Positions 8,019 to 16,105 of a stretch of 64,000 nt of DNA are shown here, in pieces. Where the stretch lies: the NCBI RefSeq assembly GCF_038396785.1, contig NZ_CP151087.1:2108001-2172000 (forward strand), in the 5' to 3' direction. The position numbers and the translations under genes were made by a program. The notes beneath the pieces were generated by a model. That model was given only the letters and a program-made list of their open reading frames with translations. It was not told the origin of the DNA and did not search any database. This DNA is from Sphingobacterium thalpophilum (lineage in GTDB: Bacteria > Bacteroidota > Bacteroidia > Sphingobacteriales > Sphingobacteriaceae). The stretch's first letter is position 1. Each line of letters begins with the position of its first letter.

Positions 8019-9215
8019 TTATGGTTTAAGTTTCGCTATGCGTTCCATTTCTTTTTGGTGATACCGTATCCTGGCATCTAGTTTGGCTGGTTCGTAGATC
8101 ACCTGTAGTGCCGGATTATAAGGGGTTAAGTCTTTTAGGATATTCCATACAACAACGGATATTTTTCGTGCGATAGCGATCAGGGCCTTTTTCGAGGATT
8201 TTCTTATACTTAGACGGTTGAATTTGTCTTTAAAATAAGAGCCTTTACAGCGGCTTGCCGCCCAGGCAACCTGTACCAGTATTGGCTTGAGATATCTGTT
8301 TCCTTTAGTGATCGCTGTACTTTTATATTTCCCTGCGCTTTCATCATTCTTTGGTCGTAATCCGACCCATCCGCTCAGTTTACCGCTGTTTTCAAAAACT
8401 TTCATGTCTGCGCCGGTCTCGGCGATGATCACAGCGGAACTGATACGGCTAACGCCGGGAATCGTCTTTAGCAAGGCACTCTGCCGTGGAAAATCACGCA
8501 GGCAGATAGCTTCAATCTTTTCTATATACTCAGCAGACTGCTTGATCAACAGGTCGTATTCAGCTTTTGCCATCTGCAGGTTGAAGCGGTGGTGCTCCTT
8601 CATGCAGCCGGTTAGTGCTGCTGCCAGCTTTCCGTTTTCTTTGTTCTTCTTACTGGCATAGACCAGTTTGCTTAAACGTACGGCATCACGCTCCCCGGCT
8701 ATCAGGGCATCAATGACACTCAGCATACTTTTCCCTCCGATATCACTCACAAGACTACCCAAACGGATTCCGGCCTGTACGAGGATATTGTCCATTTTGG
8801 TAAGCATACGGACTATCCGCTGCTGCAACTTGCTATAGGAACGGGTGTAGCTCCTGAGTTCCTGTATTCGCTCACCGGGCACAAAACTCCCGCGAAGCAT
8901 ATCTTTGTGAAGTAGCTGGGCAATCCACTGTGCATCCTTTACATCGCTTTTGCGGCCGGGCAGCTGTTTGATTAAAAAGGGATTCACCAGCATCAGATCA
9001 AAGCCCATTTCAGAGAGAATATTCCAGACCGGGATCCAGTAAATACTGGTACTCTCCATCGCTACTCGGAGAACACCCGCAGCCTTCAAGTAGGCTCCCA
9101 ACTGTCGAATGCCCGTACTGAAGGTTTCGAAAACCTCCACATCCGAATAATGCTTCCCATTAAATACCGCACAAAAAATACTATCTTTATGCACGTCAAG
9201 TCCTGCTGTTTTCAT
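8019..9215 (-). CDS. IS110-family transposase
   Basis: A 398-aa DEDD transposase from the ATG at 9215. The frame is open further up, but homology starts at MKTAGLDVHKD. The N-terminal RuvC-like catalytic set is visible: D in GLDVHKD, E in VAMEST, and two D in KSDVKDAQ. The C-terminal transposase-20 region contains KTIPGVSRISSAVIIAETG and LSGWVGLRPKNDES, with the conserved serine region of the family. IS110 elements lack long terminal inverted repeats and move through a bridge-RNA-guided intermediate, so the ends cannot be fixed here. The flanks at about 7860-8018 and 9216-9400 probably include the non-coding ends. It separates the Sus locus from the defence region. Confidence 0.92.
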   Translation of the reverse strand: MKTAGLDVHKDSIFCAVFNGKHYSDVEVFETFSTGIRQLGAYLKAAGVLRVAMESTSIYWIPVWNILSEMGFDLMLVNPFLIKQLPGRKSDVKDAQWIAQLLHKDMLRGSFVPGERIQELRSYTRSYSKLQQRIVRMLTKMDNILVQAGIRLGSLVSDIGGKSMLSVIDALIAGERDAVRLSKLVYASKKNKENGKLAAALTGCMKEHHRFNLQMAKAEYDLLIKQSAEYIEKIEAICLRDFPRQSALLKTIPGVSRISSAVIIAETGADMKVFENSGKLSGWVGLRPKNDESAGKYKSTAITKGNRYLKPILVQVAWAASRCKGSYFKDKFNRLSIRKSSKKALIAIARKISVVVWNILKDLTPYNPALQVIYEPAKLDARIRYHQKEMERIAKLKP

Positions 9216-9352
9216 ATAACTTTTTTTTTCAACATAAAGATAAGCAGCGGGACTTGATTTGATTGCGATAGCTCTCGCCAATTTTTATCCGCTTGTGTGT
9301 AATCGGAAAATTAAATGTAAATTTAAAGTACGTTTTTCCTTGTCTAATTTTC

Positions 9353-9371
9353 TTACGCAAATTTTGCGTAA
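9353..9371. promoter_or_regulatory. near-perfect palindrome
   Basis: TTACGCAA (9353-9360) and TTGCGTAA (9364-9371) are separated by three bases. It lies between the IS110 transposase start and the small unknown gene. It could be an operator or part of the IS non-coding end. Confidence 0.3.
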
Positions 9372-9479
9372 TTAGTACTATATCTGTGCTTAAGTAGTAC
9401 TTAACAGGTACTTGAAATATATAGGTTATATAGCCCCTTAAAAAGGCTAAAAATTTCAGGATATTCATTATTTAGTTTA

Positions 9480-9860
9480 TTAGTGATTATTCGATAACCG
9501 ACCGAAAAATTCAGCGATCTTTTTGCTCAATTCTAGCTCTTTTCCGATACGCTTTTTTGCTTCTGCCGACAGCTGCATTTTACTGAGGTCTATATGGCGA
9601 TGATTGACGATACAATAAGCTATCAACACCCGATACAATGCGGTTGCAAATTCCTGCATTTCCTCACCTTTTAGGAGGCTATTCCCTCCTGTGCCACCAT
9701 CAAAATATGTGCTCAACAGTTGCAGTATATTAGCACAAATAGCGTCTAGTGCGTAGTGATTCCAAAATGCTTCAATCTCCTTTATAGGGTCGTAATCGAC
9801 CTTATGGACATCGTAGATCATCCAGTCAAAAGCAAATTGTAGCACTAAAATCCTTTTCAT
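9480..9860 (-). CDS. small hypothetical protein
   Basis: 126 aa, not recognised. It is mainly helical, with FAFDWMIYDVHKVDYDPIKEIEAFWNHYALDAICANIL at the N-terminal half and a charged C-terminus. It has no signal peptide or membrane helix. It stands alone between the IS110 element and a 635-base non-coding stretch. Codon use looks normal and the start at 9860 is preceded by an A-rich stretch on the coding strand. It may belong to the mobile neighbourhood rather than the core genome. Confidence 0.5.
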   Translation of the reverse strand: MKRILVLQFAFDWMIYDVHKVDYDPIKEIEAFWNHYALDAICANILQLLSTYFDGGTGGNSLLKGEEMQEFATALYRVLIAYCIVNHRHIDLSKMQLSAEAKKRIGKELELSKKIAEFFGRLSNNH

Positions 9861-10052
9861 TTTTCAGTCTGTATTCTTTAACCGAAAGTACATAGTATCC
9901 CCTATCCGATCGAAATCAGCTTATTATTGGGAGCCTGATGTTACTCAGTTCACATTAGTAATAATTAATTCATTTTGGGAGCCAGAGCGCGATTGAATGA
10001 GGGGTCACACAGGTGTATAATATTGGCGTTACGCGGTCCATGGCAAAGAGAA

Positions 10053-10110
10053 GCCAAATCTAATTTGGCCAAACCAGCCGAGCTACTCGGGGGCGGTGAT
10101 GATGTTTTTT
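10053..10110 (+). other. two tandem hairpins followed by a T-run
   Basis: GCCAAAT (10053-10059) pairs with ATTTGGC (10063-10069). CCGAG (10078-10082) pairs with CTCGG (10086-10090). Six Ts end at 10110. This may be the 3' end of a small transcript starting near 9960, or simply intergenic structure. No coding sequence is seen here. Confidence 0.3.
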
Positions 10111-10148
10111 GATCTTTGCTTTTTGTTCATAACTCGCTTGTTTATAAC

Positions 10149-10332
10149 GAGTCTCTTTGATATATAGGCAGGAAGATGGCCCGCTCCACACTTTGAGATC
10201 TTAGTGACACCCAAGGACAAAGGCTTCGCAGCAAGACCATCCCCTGCCATTTATCAAATATAGCAAAAGCAGGGCAATGGTTAAAATCTTGCCGTCTCGC
10301 GCCTTGGGTGTCAACTTCGATCTACGAGACTC
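10149..10332 (+). ncRNA. candidate long-hairpin RNA, 6S-like architecture
   Basis: Nested complementary segments fold about 184 bases into one long irregular hairpin. GAGTCTC (10149-10155) pairs with GAGACTC (10326-10332). TGACACCCAAGG (10205-10216) pairs perfectly with 10302-10313. GCAAGA, CCAT and CCCTGC (10231-10247) pair with GCAGGG, ATGG and TCTTGC (10269-10292). Unpaired tracts (10217-10230 against 10293-10301) form a central bubble, and the terminal loop has 21 bases. A long stem with a central bubble is the layout of 6S RNA, including the 6S-Flavo class of Bacteroidota. Assignment to that family is unproven. The strand is not fixed by the fold. Confidence 0.45.
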
Positions 10333-10495
10333 TTAAATATTATTTTTTATTATATACTACATATCATTATACTTATATACTGATACAAATATAGTTTTTA
10401 GTTTTTAAAAAACAAAATTTGTTTCTTATTTAAAAACAATAAGCCTAATCAAATTTAAGTCATTTGAATACTAACATTACCAAAAAGCTATAAAA

Positions 10496-11044
10496 ATGAC
10501 TAAATTAACAGGTAAAAGCTCGAAGGGAAGGAAACCGAGAAAGGATATGTTTCCAGAAATAAGAAAAACATTAGGTCAACACCTAAGAAAATTACGGCAG
10601 GAAGAGAACTTCTCTTTAGATGATATAGCGTTTATGTCTAACTTGTCCAAATCCGCAGTTTGGAATGTTGAAGAAGGAATAAGTTATGATATTGATCAGT
10701 ACATGGAATACGCATCTACCCTTGGCAGAGGATTTCACACCCTTTTTAAAGAGGCAATGATTACTTACTCCGTAGGCCCTAGGTTGGCTCTGCCCCCTGA
10801 TAGACTGGCCCGTATAAACTTGACTGCAAAAATTAAAGACATAATTTCCTCTGAAGAATTGTTCAAAGAGGAAACTACGGTAGAGCAAATTGCAAATCTT
10901 TTGATTGAAAAAAAAGGTATCGAAAAAAATTCCAAATTGAGCTCATCCATTTCAACTATTTTAGGTAATTGGGTCAAAGATGGGTTGTTAGAAAGCAGAA
11001 AAGCAGGTAATATTAATTATTACAAATTTAAAAAATCGAAATAA
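10496..11044 (+). CDS. XRE-type helix-turn-helix regulator
   Basis: 182 aa. A basic N-terminus leads into an XRE helix-turn-helix at about residues 27-83 (LGQHLRKLRQEENFSLDDIAFMSNLSKSAVWNVE, lambda-Cro style). The C-terminal part (about 105-180) looks like a winged helix ending in LGNWVKDGLLESRKAGNINYYKF. It is probably a DNA-binding regulator, with two DNA-contacting domains. It heads the run of plus-strand genes leading into the nuclease cluster at 12.5-15.8 kb, so local control of that island is plausible. Its own upstream region is very AT-rich. Confidence 0.7.
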   Translation: MTKLTGKSSKGRKPRKDMFPEIRKTLGQHLRKLRQEENFSLDDIAFMSNLSKSAVWNVEEGISYDIDQYMEYASTLGRGFHTLFKEAMITYSVGPRLALPPDRLARINLTAKIKDIISSEELFKEETTVEQIANLLIEKKGIEKNSKLSSSISTILGNWVKDGLLESRKAGNINYYKFKKSK

Positions 11045-11097
11045 AGAATATTTGAAACCAATTCAATTGCATGTCATATAGCTTCGATTAGATTATT

Positions 11098-11463
11098 ATG
11101 GAGATCGTAATATTACAGATAGAAACATATTTATTTGAAACTGAAGAGGGACAATTTCGGGCGATGCCTTTTTACGAACTTTCTATAGATGAGTGTATAG
11201 TTTATGAGAATAAAGTACCGAAATATCTGATTGACTTCAACAGAAGGCAAGCACCTTTGATTAAACATATCGGATCAAAAATGGACAATGGGGACCATCT
11301 CGAACATATCATTGTTAACTTGGGAAGATCTATAGGAAAAGAGTGGACTACGAGACATAATATTTTAGGCACAGATATTCCCGGTAGCGAACAAGTCGAA
11401 GAAACTAAATTATTCATATTAGATGATTTGTCTGAATTCGAAAAAAATCATCTAATAACTTAA
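11098..11463 (+). CDS. hypothetical protein
   Basis: 121 aa, not recognised. It is acidic, with no signal peptide or membrane segment. ATG at 11098 follows the HTH gene by 53 bp in the same orientation, so the two may be co-transcribed. The next gene starts 29 bp after its stop. Confidence 0.5.
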   Translation: MEIVILQIETYLFETEEGQFRAMPFYELSIDECIVYENKVPKYLIDFNRRQAPLIKHIGSKMDNGDHLEHIIVNLGRSIGKEWTTRHNILGTDIPGSEQVEETKLFILDDLSEFEKNHLIT

Positions 11464-11492
11464 CTTAGATATGTTACCAATATTTTATTAAA

Positions 11493-12230
11493 ATGGCGTT
11501 TCAATCATTCATCATAATTTTCAAATCGAGAAACCATCTACTTGTCAATATTCTTTCAATTATCATTTTTAGCTTTCTTTTTATATCGCATTCAATTGTT
11601 CAAGAAAAGCTAAAAGTCAACTATAAACACTTAACCTATCTGCCTAAAAACTATAATACAACCACGGCTAAATATCCTCTGGTTATCTATCTTCATGGCG
11701 GTTCACAAAAAGGTAATGATTTAGAAAAGTTAAAGGTCTATGGTCTTCCCTATTTAGTAGACAAAGGAAAGGATTTTGATTTTGTTATGGTCGCCCCCCA
11801 ATGTCCTGACGGAAAATATTGGTCCACGGAAAATTGGTTTGATTCGCTATACAATGAAGTAATAGCAAACTACCGCATCGACAAAAGTCGCATCTACGTA
11901 ACCGGAATAAGCATGGGCGGATACGGAACGTACATCGCAGCATTAGATCACCCTGAAAAAATCGCAGCCATTGTTCCATTATGCGGTGGTGTGAATGATA
12001 GTGACACCACTAGAATTTGCACGCTCAAAGACATTCCTATCCTGACGTATCACGGAACGGCGGATAAAGAAATCTCCATACATGAAACTGAGCGAATAGC
12101 AGAATCTCTAAAGAAGTGTAATGGCAATTTAACCTTCCATCGACTTGAAGGCGAAGGTCATGGTATCCAATATCTCTATGAAACTAAGTCGGAAATTTAT
12201 GAGTGGATGTTGAGGCAGAGGAAAGACTAA
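11493..12230 (+). CDS. exported alpha/beta-hydrolase, esterase/phospholipase-like
   Basis: 245 aa. A hydrophobic helix at about residues 17-36 acts as signal or anchor. The alpha/beta-hydrolase core shows VIYLHGGSQKG (oxyanion hole), the nucleophile elbow GISMGGYG, the acid in YHGTADKEI and the histidine in GEGHGIQ. This set is typical of the prolyl-oligopeptidase/feruloyl-esterase type of small secreted esterases. The likely place of action is the periplasm; the substrate is unknown. It lies 29 bp after the preceding hypothetical gene. There is no evident link to the nuclease genes downstream. Confidence 0.8.
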   Translation: MAFQSFIIIFKSRNHLLVNILSIIIFSFLFISHSIVQEKLKVNYKHLTYLPKNYNTTTAKYPLVIYLHGGSQKGNDLEKLKVYGLPYLVDKGKDFDFVMVAPQCPDGKYWSTENWFDSLYNEVIANYRIDKSRIYVTGISMGGYGTYIAALDHPEKIAAIVPLCGGVNDSDTTRICTLKDIPILTYHGTADKEISIHETERIAESLKKCNGNLTFHRLEGEGHGIQYLYETKSEIYEWMLRQRKD

Positions 12231-12331
12231 CATTGATACATGTAGCAAGTATATTTTAAAATAATTGAATTTAGCATATTGTTTTAGATAGACTAGTTTG
12301 TTAACTTCACAGAAATACAAAATTTTAGTAA

Positions 12332-12508
12332 AGGCCATATTGTAAAAATTATGAAGGTAAGCTAGCCGCTATTGATGACATAAATTTTAAATCCATAACA
12401 ATTATTCGTAAGAATAAACTTGTGAAGAAATATGGAGAAACAGATAAGGCTTTGGGGATAGTGATCGTCTCGGAGGTTCCGGAAAACTCTCCCAATGTAA
12501 AAAAGTAA
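12332..12508 (+). pseudogene. orphan coding fragment resembling a TonB plug end
   Basis: An open frame without a start codon encodes about 59 residues. It includes IDDINFKSITIIRKNKLVKK, then YGETDKALGIVIV and a stop at 12506-12508. The pattern (I..I.I......YG..A.GIVIV) resembles the end of a TonB-receptor plug domain. It is probably a decayed fragment of a larger gene in the otherwise empty 12231-12528 stretch. Confidence 0.35.
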
Positions 12509-12528
12509 CTTTAGAATTGAGAGTAATT

Positions 12529-12807
12529 ATGCCCGGATTAAAAAATAAGTTATCTCTTCATGAAGCAATAGTGATTGCGCTTATAAATATTAATAAGGAA
12601 AATTTTAGTGCAACCTTTGAAGAAATCGCTCAATATTTAGAAAAATACAACCTTTTTGGAGACCGAAAAGGTAATATATCATTGCTAAAACAGATAGAAC
12701 TAAGAACCACAAAATCTAAAGGTGCTTATTTATATCTTTTTAAGCAGATCGATGAATCTTCAATACAACTTTGTCTTACTTCCAAATCTACAATTCTTAA
12801 AAATTAA
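12529..12807 (+). CDS. small helix-turn-helix-like protein of the nuclease cluster
   Basis: 92 aa from the ATG at 12529; a TTG at 12517 in the same frame is less likely. Residues 6-45 (LSLHEAIVIALININKENFSATFEEIAQYLEKYNLF) look like the first helices of a winged helix of the HARE-HTH kind, which often accompanies restriction-like nucleases. That resemblance is weak. It is followed after 12 bp by a zinc-ribbon gene, and the four genes 12529-15830 form one plus-strand unit. Confidence 0.55.
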   Translation: MPGLKNKLSLHEAIVIALININKENFSATFEEIAQYLEKYNLFGDRKGNISLLKQIELRTTKSKGAYLYLFKQIDESSIQLCLTSKSTILKN

Positions 12808-12819
12808 GTAATTCAATAA

Positions 12820-13032
12820 ATGATAAATTTTCGAAATAATTGGATCGAGTTTGATTGCCCTAATTGCAAATATAGTATCTCTATTATGCTACAATCAATA
12901 CAATTAGAAGAGTTGTGCTATTGCCACAACTGTAAAGAAAGTATCAAACTTATTGATAGCAATGCTAATCTACGTCTTAACAAAAATATGATTGAACAGG
13001 AATTTAATAAACTAAAAAAACTATTTAAATAG
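12820..13032 (+). CDS. small zinc-ribbon protein
   Basis: 70 aa with two CxxC knuckles, FDCPNCKYS at residues 13-18 and CYCHNCKES about residues 34-39, a zinc ribbon. The remainder is a basic helix. Its stop codon (TAG, 13030-13032) directly abuts the ATG of the nuclease gene, so translation is probably coupled. It may deliver nucleic-acid binding to the neighbouring nuclease, which is inference from context. Confidence 0.7.
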   Translation: MINFRNNWIEFDCPNCKYSISIMLQSIQLEELCYCHNCKESIKLIDSNANLRLNKNMIEQEFNKLKKLFK

Positions 13033-13977
13033 ATGTATTATAACCATAACCTACGTGTGAATCTGAAAGAATGGAGAAACAGACTTATAAAATCAAGCTA
13101 TGAGCAATTTGATAACTTCCATAAATATTTCTTTGATAAAATTGAAAACATTCCTACTTTATATTCGTACATCTCAGCTAGTCCTTTTGTACCTAAAGAA
13201 GGTGCTTTTACTAATTTAAATCTTTATTATCGAATGAATCCAAGTTTTGAAAATGAAGAACACGAGGCAGTATATAAGTATTATCTAATAAAACATCTAG
13301 TCTCCCAGTCAAAGATTACAGAGTATACGATGGATTTAGTAGGTGCATCAGATTATAAGCAGTCTTTAGGAAATTACGTTGAGGAATTTATAGACCCAAT
13401 TACCAATTATCTGCACGACAAATTGGACGAAGGCAGTTCAGTATTATACTTGCTTGAAAAATATAAGTTACGTACCGAATGGTTTTTTAAACAAAAGTTG
13501 GCTTGTCTATATAATGATCATAGTCATATTGGAGAAAATAAGCTGGAAGAAGACCTACGTTTATATTTATACGACCAAGGTATCGACTATCCGTTTTCTA
13601 CACCATTGTCTGCTTCCGGTAGGGCAGATATAGTAAGCATGTTACATACTGACGACCCTTTAGTTTTAGAGATCAAAATCTATGACGAAAGCAAAAATTA
13701 CAAAAAAAACCGTATAGCCGAAGGCTTTTCTCAAATTATAAAATATGCTAATGACTACCATAAACAGGTTGGTTATCTGGTAGTATTTAATTTAGACGCT
13801 GTAAACTTTGAATTTCAGTGTGAAGAAAACGAAAAAAATTGGCCAAATAGAGTCATTTTCGAAGGTAAGACCTACTATATTATTGTGATTAACCTCAACA
13901 GTGATAAAACAGCTAGTAAGTCGGGAAAAATAAAAAAAGTGTCTATAACCTTAGATGATCTTACTTTACAAAAGTAA
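13033..13977 (+). CDS. PD-(D/E)XK nuclease-like protein
   Basis: 314 aa. The C-terminal half shows a PD-(D/E)XK core: D199 in SGRADIVS, then LVLEIKIYD with E213 and K215, and a following helix containing QIIKYANDY, as in restriction and repair nucleases. The N-terminal 180 residues are helical and not recognised. It begins right after the zinc-ribbon stop and is followed 59 bp later by an OLD-type ATPase/nuclease, so a joint role is likely. It acts in the cytoplasm. The spacing between D and ExK (14 residues) is normal for the fold. Confidence 0.75.
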   Translation: MYYNHNLRVNLKEWRNRLIKSSYEQFDNFHKYFFDKIENIPTLYSYISASPFVPKEGAFTNLNLYYRMNPSFENEEHEAVYKYYLIKHLVSQSKITEYTMDLVGASDYKQSLGNYVEEFIDPITNYLHDKLDEGSSVLYLLEKYKLRTEWFFKQKLACLYNDHSHIGENKLEEDLRLYLYDQGIDYPFSTPLSASGRADIVSMLHTDDPLVLEIKIYDESKNYKKNRIAEGFSQIIKYANDYHKQVGYLVVFNLDAVNFEFQCEENEKNWPNRVIFEGKTYYIIVINLNSDKTASKSGKIKKVSITLDDLTLQK

Positions 13978-14036
13978 TCTTGTAATTCATAGATAACAAG
14001 CTAAAATCATATTATTAACCTATTTTAAAGTAAAAA

Positions 14037-15830
14037 ATGGCAAAAGCAAAAAAAGCCGAAGAAATTTCATTAGTTTCAGTCAATCCGGACGTTCCCAAAC
14101 CTAAACTTACAAAATTAATAATAAAAAATTATCGTTGCATTGGATCAACTTCCGTCCAACTAGATCTAAATGAAATCGTTGTATTAGTTGGAGCAAATAA
14201 TGTTGGCAAAAGTTCAATTCTAAGAGCTTATGAATTAGCGATGTCACAAGGTTCGGCAAAAGCCGATTTAAGTATCGAAGATTTTCCAAACAATAAAATA
14301 GATCCAGATAACCTACCTGAAATCGAAGTTCACACTCGAGTTTTTGATAATGCGCCAGGTGATAAATGGATTGAAACCCTTGACAATGGCGACTTAATTG
14401 TAAAAGAAAAATTCACTTGGAAAAATGTCGGGAAACCGATTAGACAAGGCTGGGATGTGGAACTCCAAGAATGGAGCGAGAATGTTCCTTGGGGCGCTCC
14501 AAATGTAGCCAATTCACGTAGACCCGAGCCGCATAAAGTAGACGCATTTGATTCCCCCGAAAAGCAAGCAAATGCCATTAGAGATCTTCTAATGCAGGCT
14601 TTAAATGAGAGGGTTAAAAATTATAAAACAACGAACCCTGAGGAAGGTGAAGAGGAAAATGACTATCAGAAATTATTAGGTCAAATAAAAAAATTGCAAA
14701 AAAAGATTCTCGATGAAGCCCAAGAACAGATTGACGAAGTCAACGCTGAATTGACCACTTTAATAAGTAAAGTATTTCCGAACTACAAGATCGATTTTGA
14801 TGCAAAGGCTGAAGATAATTTGGATAAAGCAATAAATCTGTTTAAATCAGATGCTCAACTACTTATGGGGCCATCTGATGGGTATCTTAGCACAATCGAT
14901 CGGCAAGGGAGTGGAGCAAGGAGAACTTTGTTATGGACTGCGCTTAAATTTATTTCTGAAAATAATCAAAAGTCGAAGCCTGACAGTGCTGTAACAAGAC
15001 CTCATCTACTATTAATAGATGAACCAGAAATATGTTTACATCCAAATGCAATTAGAGAAGCTTGTAATCTATTGTATGAATTACCAGAAAATGGAAATTG
15101 GCAAGTAATGGTAACAACCCATTCTCCTATTTTTATTGATTTTGCAAAGGATAACACAACTATAATAAAAGTTGAGAAGGCTGATAATGGAGAAATTAAG
15201 GGAACTACAGTATTTAGACCCGATAAAGTTAATCTAGATGACGATGATAAAAGAAATTTAAAGCTTTTAAACTTATGTGATCCATACATGGCGGAATTTT
15301 TCTTTGGGGGCAAAGTCATAGTTGTGGAAGGAGATACTGAGTATACGGCATTCAACTATGTTAAACGGAAAAAACCTGATTTATATAACAATATTAATAT
15401 AATTAGAGCCAGAGGAAAAGCTACTATTGTATCCTTAATAAAAGTGTTAAACCATTTCGGTTCGGACTATGCAGTACTTCATGACTGTGATAAACCTAGG
15501 ATCACGACTAAAAAGGGACGGGAAATGGCGAATCCGGCTTGGGGTAATAACCCAAATATCTTAGAAGCTATAAATTCAAAACCTGATGGTACATCTACTA
15601 GACTCCTTGCTTCTTTACCAAACTTTGAAGAAGCTTATTTTGGTGATGTAGCTGATGAAGAAAAACCTTACAATGCTTTAAAGAAATTAGAAGAAAATGA
15701 GGGTTTCTTTGACACTGTAGAGACATTGTTAAAAGCCCTGATAAATTTTGAATCAGCTCCTCCAATAAATTGTACCGAATGGAATTCAATTGAAGAGTTA
15801 GAGGAAAGATTACAAGCTGTATTAGTATAA
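14037..15830 (+). CDS. OLD-family ATPase with TOPRIM nuclease domain
   Basis: 597 aa. The N-terminal ABC/AAA-type ATPase has Walker A GANNVGKSS (K58). A charged coiled-coil insertion lies around residues 195-250. Walker B is LLLIDEPEICLHP near 323-335, and a histidine switch lies in VTTHSP. A C-terminal TOPRIM domain has VVEGDTE (E431) and HDCDKP (D483, D485), the metal-binding residues of OLD nucleases. No UvrD-like helicase is next to it, so it is not a class 2 OLD (Gabija) pair. The partners are a PD-(D/E)XK protein, a zinc ribbon and an HTH-like protein. Anti-phage function is inferred. A good hairpin terminator follows. Confidence 0.88.
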   Translation: MAKAKKAEEISLVSVNPDVPKPKLTKLIIKNYRCIGSTSVQLDLNEIVVLVGANNVGKSSILRAYELAMSQGSAKADLSIEDFPNNKIDPDNLPEIEVHTRVFDNAPGDKWIETLDNGDLIVKEKFTWKNVGKPIRQGWDVELQEWSENVPWGAPNVANSRRPEPHKVDAFDSPEKQANAIRDLLMQALNERVKNYKTTNPEEGEEENDYQKLLGQIKKLQKKILDEAQEQIDEVNAELTTLISKVFPNYKIDFDAKAEDNLDKAINLFKSDAQLLMGPSDGYLSTIDRQGSGARRTLLWTALKFISENNQKSKPDSAVTRPHLLLIDEPEICLHPNAIREACNLLYELPENGNWQVMVTTHSPIFIDFAKDNTTIIKVEKADNGEIKGTTVFRPDKVNLDDDDKRNLKLLNLCDPYMAEFFFGGKVIVVEGDTEYTAFNYVKRKKPDLYNNINIIRARGKATIVSLIKVLNHFGSDYAVLHDCDKPRITTKKGREMANPAWGNNPNILEAINSKPDGTSTRLLASLPNFEEAYFGDVADEEKPYNALKKLEENEGFFDTVETLLKALINFESAPPINCTEWNSIEELEERLQAVLV

Positions 15831-15882
15831 AATGCTACTGTGTGTTGATAAGACACTGTTTCATAAAGTGTGTAAGTTATAG

Positions 15883-15915
15883 AAATGCGGAGTTTGAAAG
15901 GACTTCGCATTTTTA
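15883..15915 (+). terminator. Rho-independent terminator of the OLD cluster
   Basis: AAATGCGGAGT (15883-15893) pairs with ACTTCGCATTT (15902-15912), with one G-U pair, followed by Ts. It closes the plus-strand nuclease cluster. Confidence 0.75.
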
Positions 15916-15921
15916 TTTACC

Positions 15922-16042
15922 GAGACTGTAAAGTAAACTGTGTCAGAGGAATAATTCAATAAGATTATTTATATTTAATTATCCAAACGATACGGTCATG
16001 AAAGAAAAAGACCCATTCGACTTTGAACGCTTCAACACATAA
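15922..16042 (+). mobile_element. remnant of an IS256-like 5' end
   Basis: GAGACTGTAAAGTAAACTGTGTC at 15922-15944 resembles an IS256-family terminal repeat. An ATG at 15998 opens MKEKDPFDFERFNT and stops at 16042. This is close to the start of Bacteroidota IS256 transposases (M-x-KxxFDFExF). Only the first few codons remain. Confidence 0.45.
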
Positions 16043-16105
16043 ATCAAACTCACTGAAAGAATAAAGATAGAAAGCAATCTAACTTACTAATGCAATAGTA
16101 CAAAA

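Noticed and set aside
9229..9468. 79-aa minus-strand frame upstream of the IS110 transposase
   Set aside because: It lies over the IS end and a palindrome, has no family and overlaps the upstream extension of the transposase frame.
10149..10332. Retron msr-msd RNA
   Set aside because: No reverse transcriptase gene is next to it.
14037..15830. Gabija system
   Set aside because: No UvrD-like GajB helicase adjoins the OLD-like gene; the partner is a PD-(D/E)XK protein.
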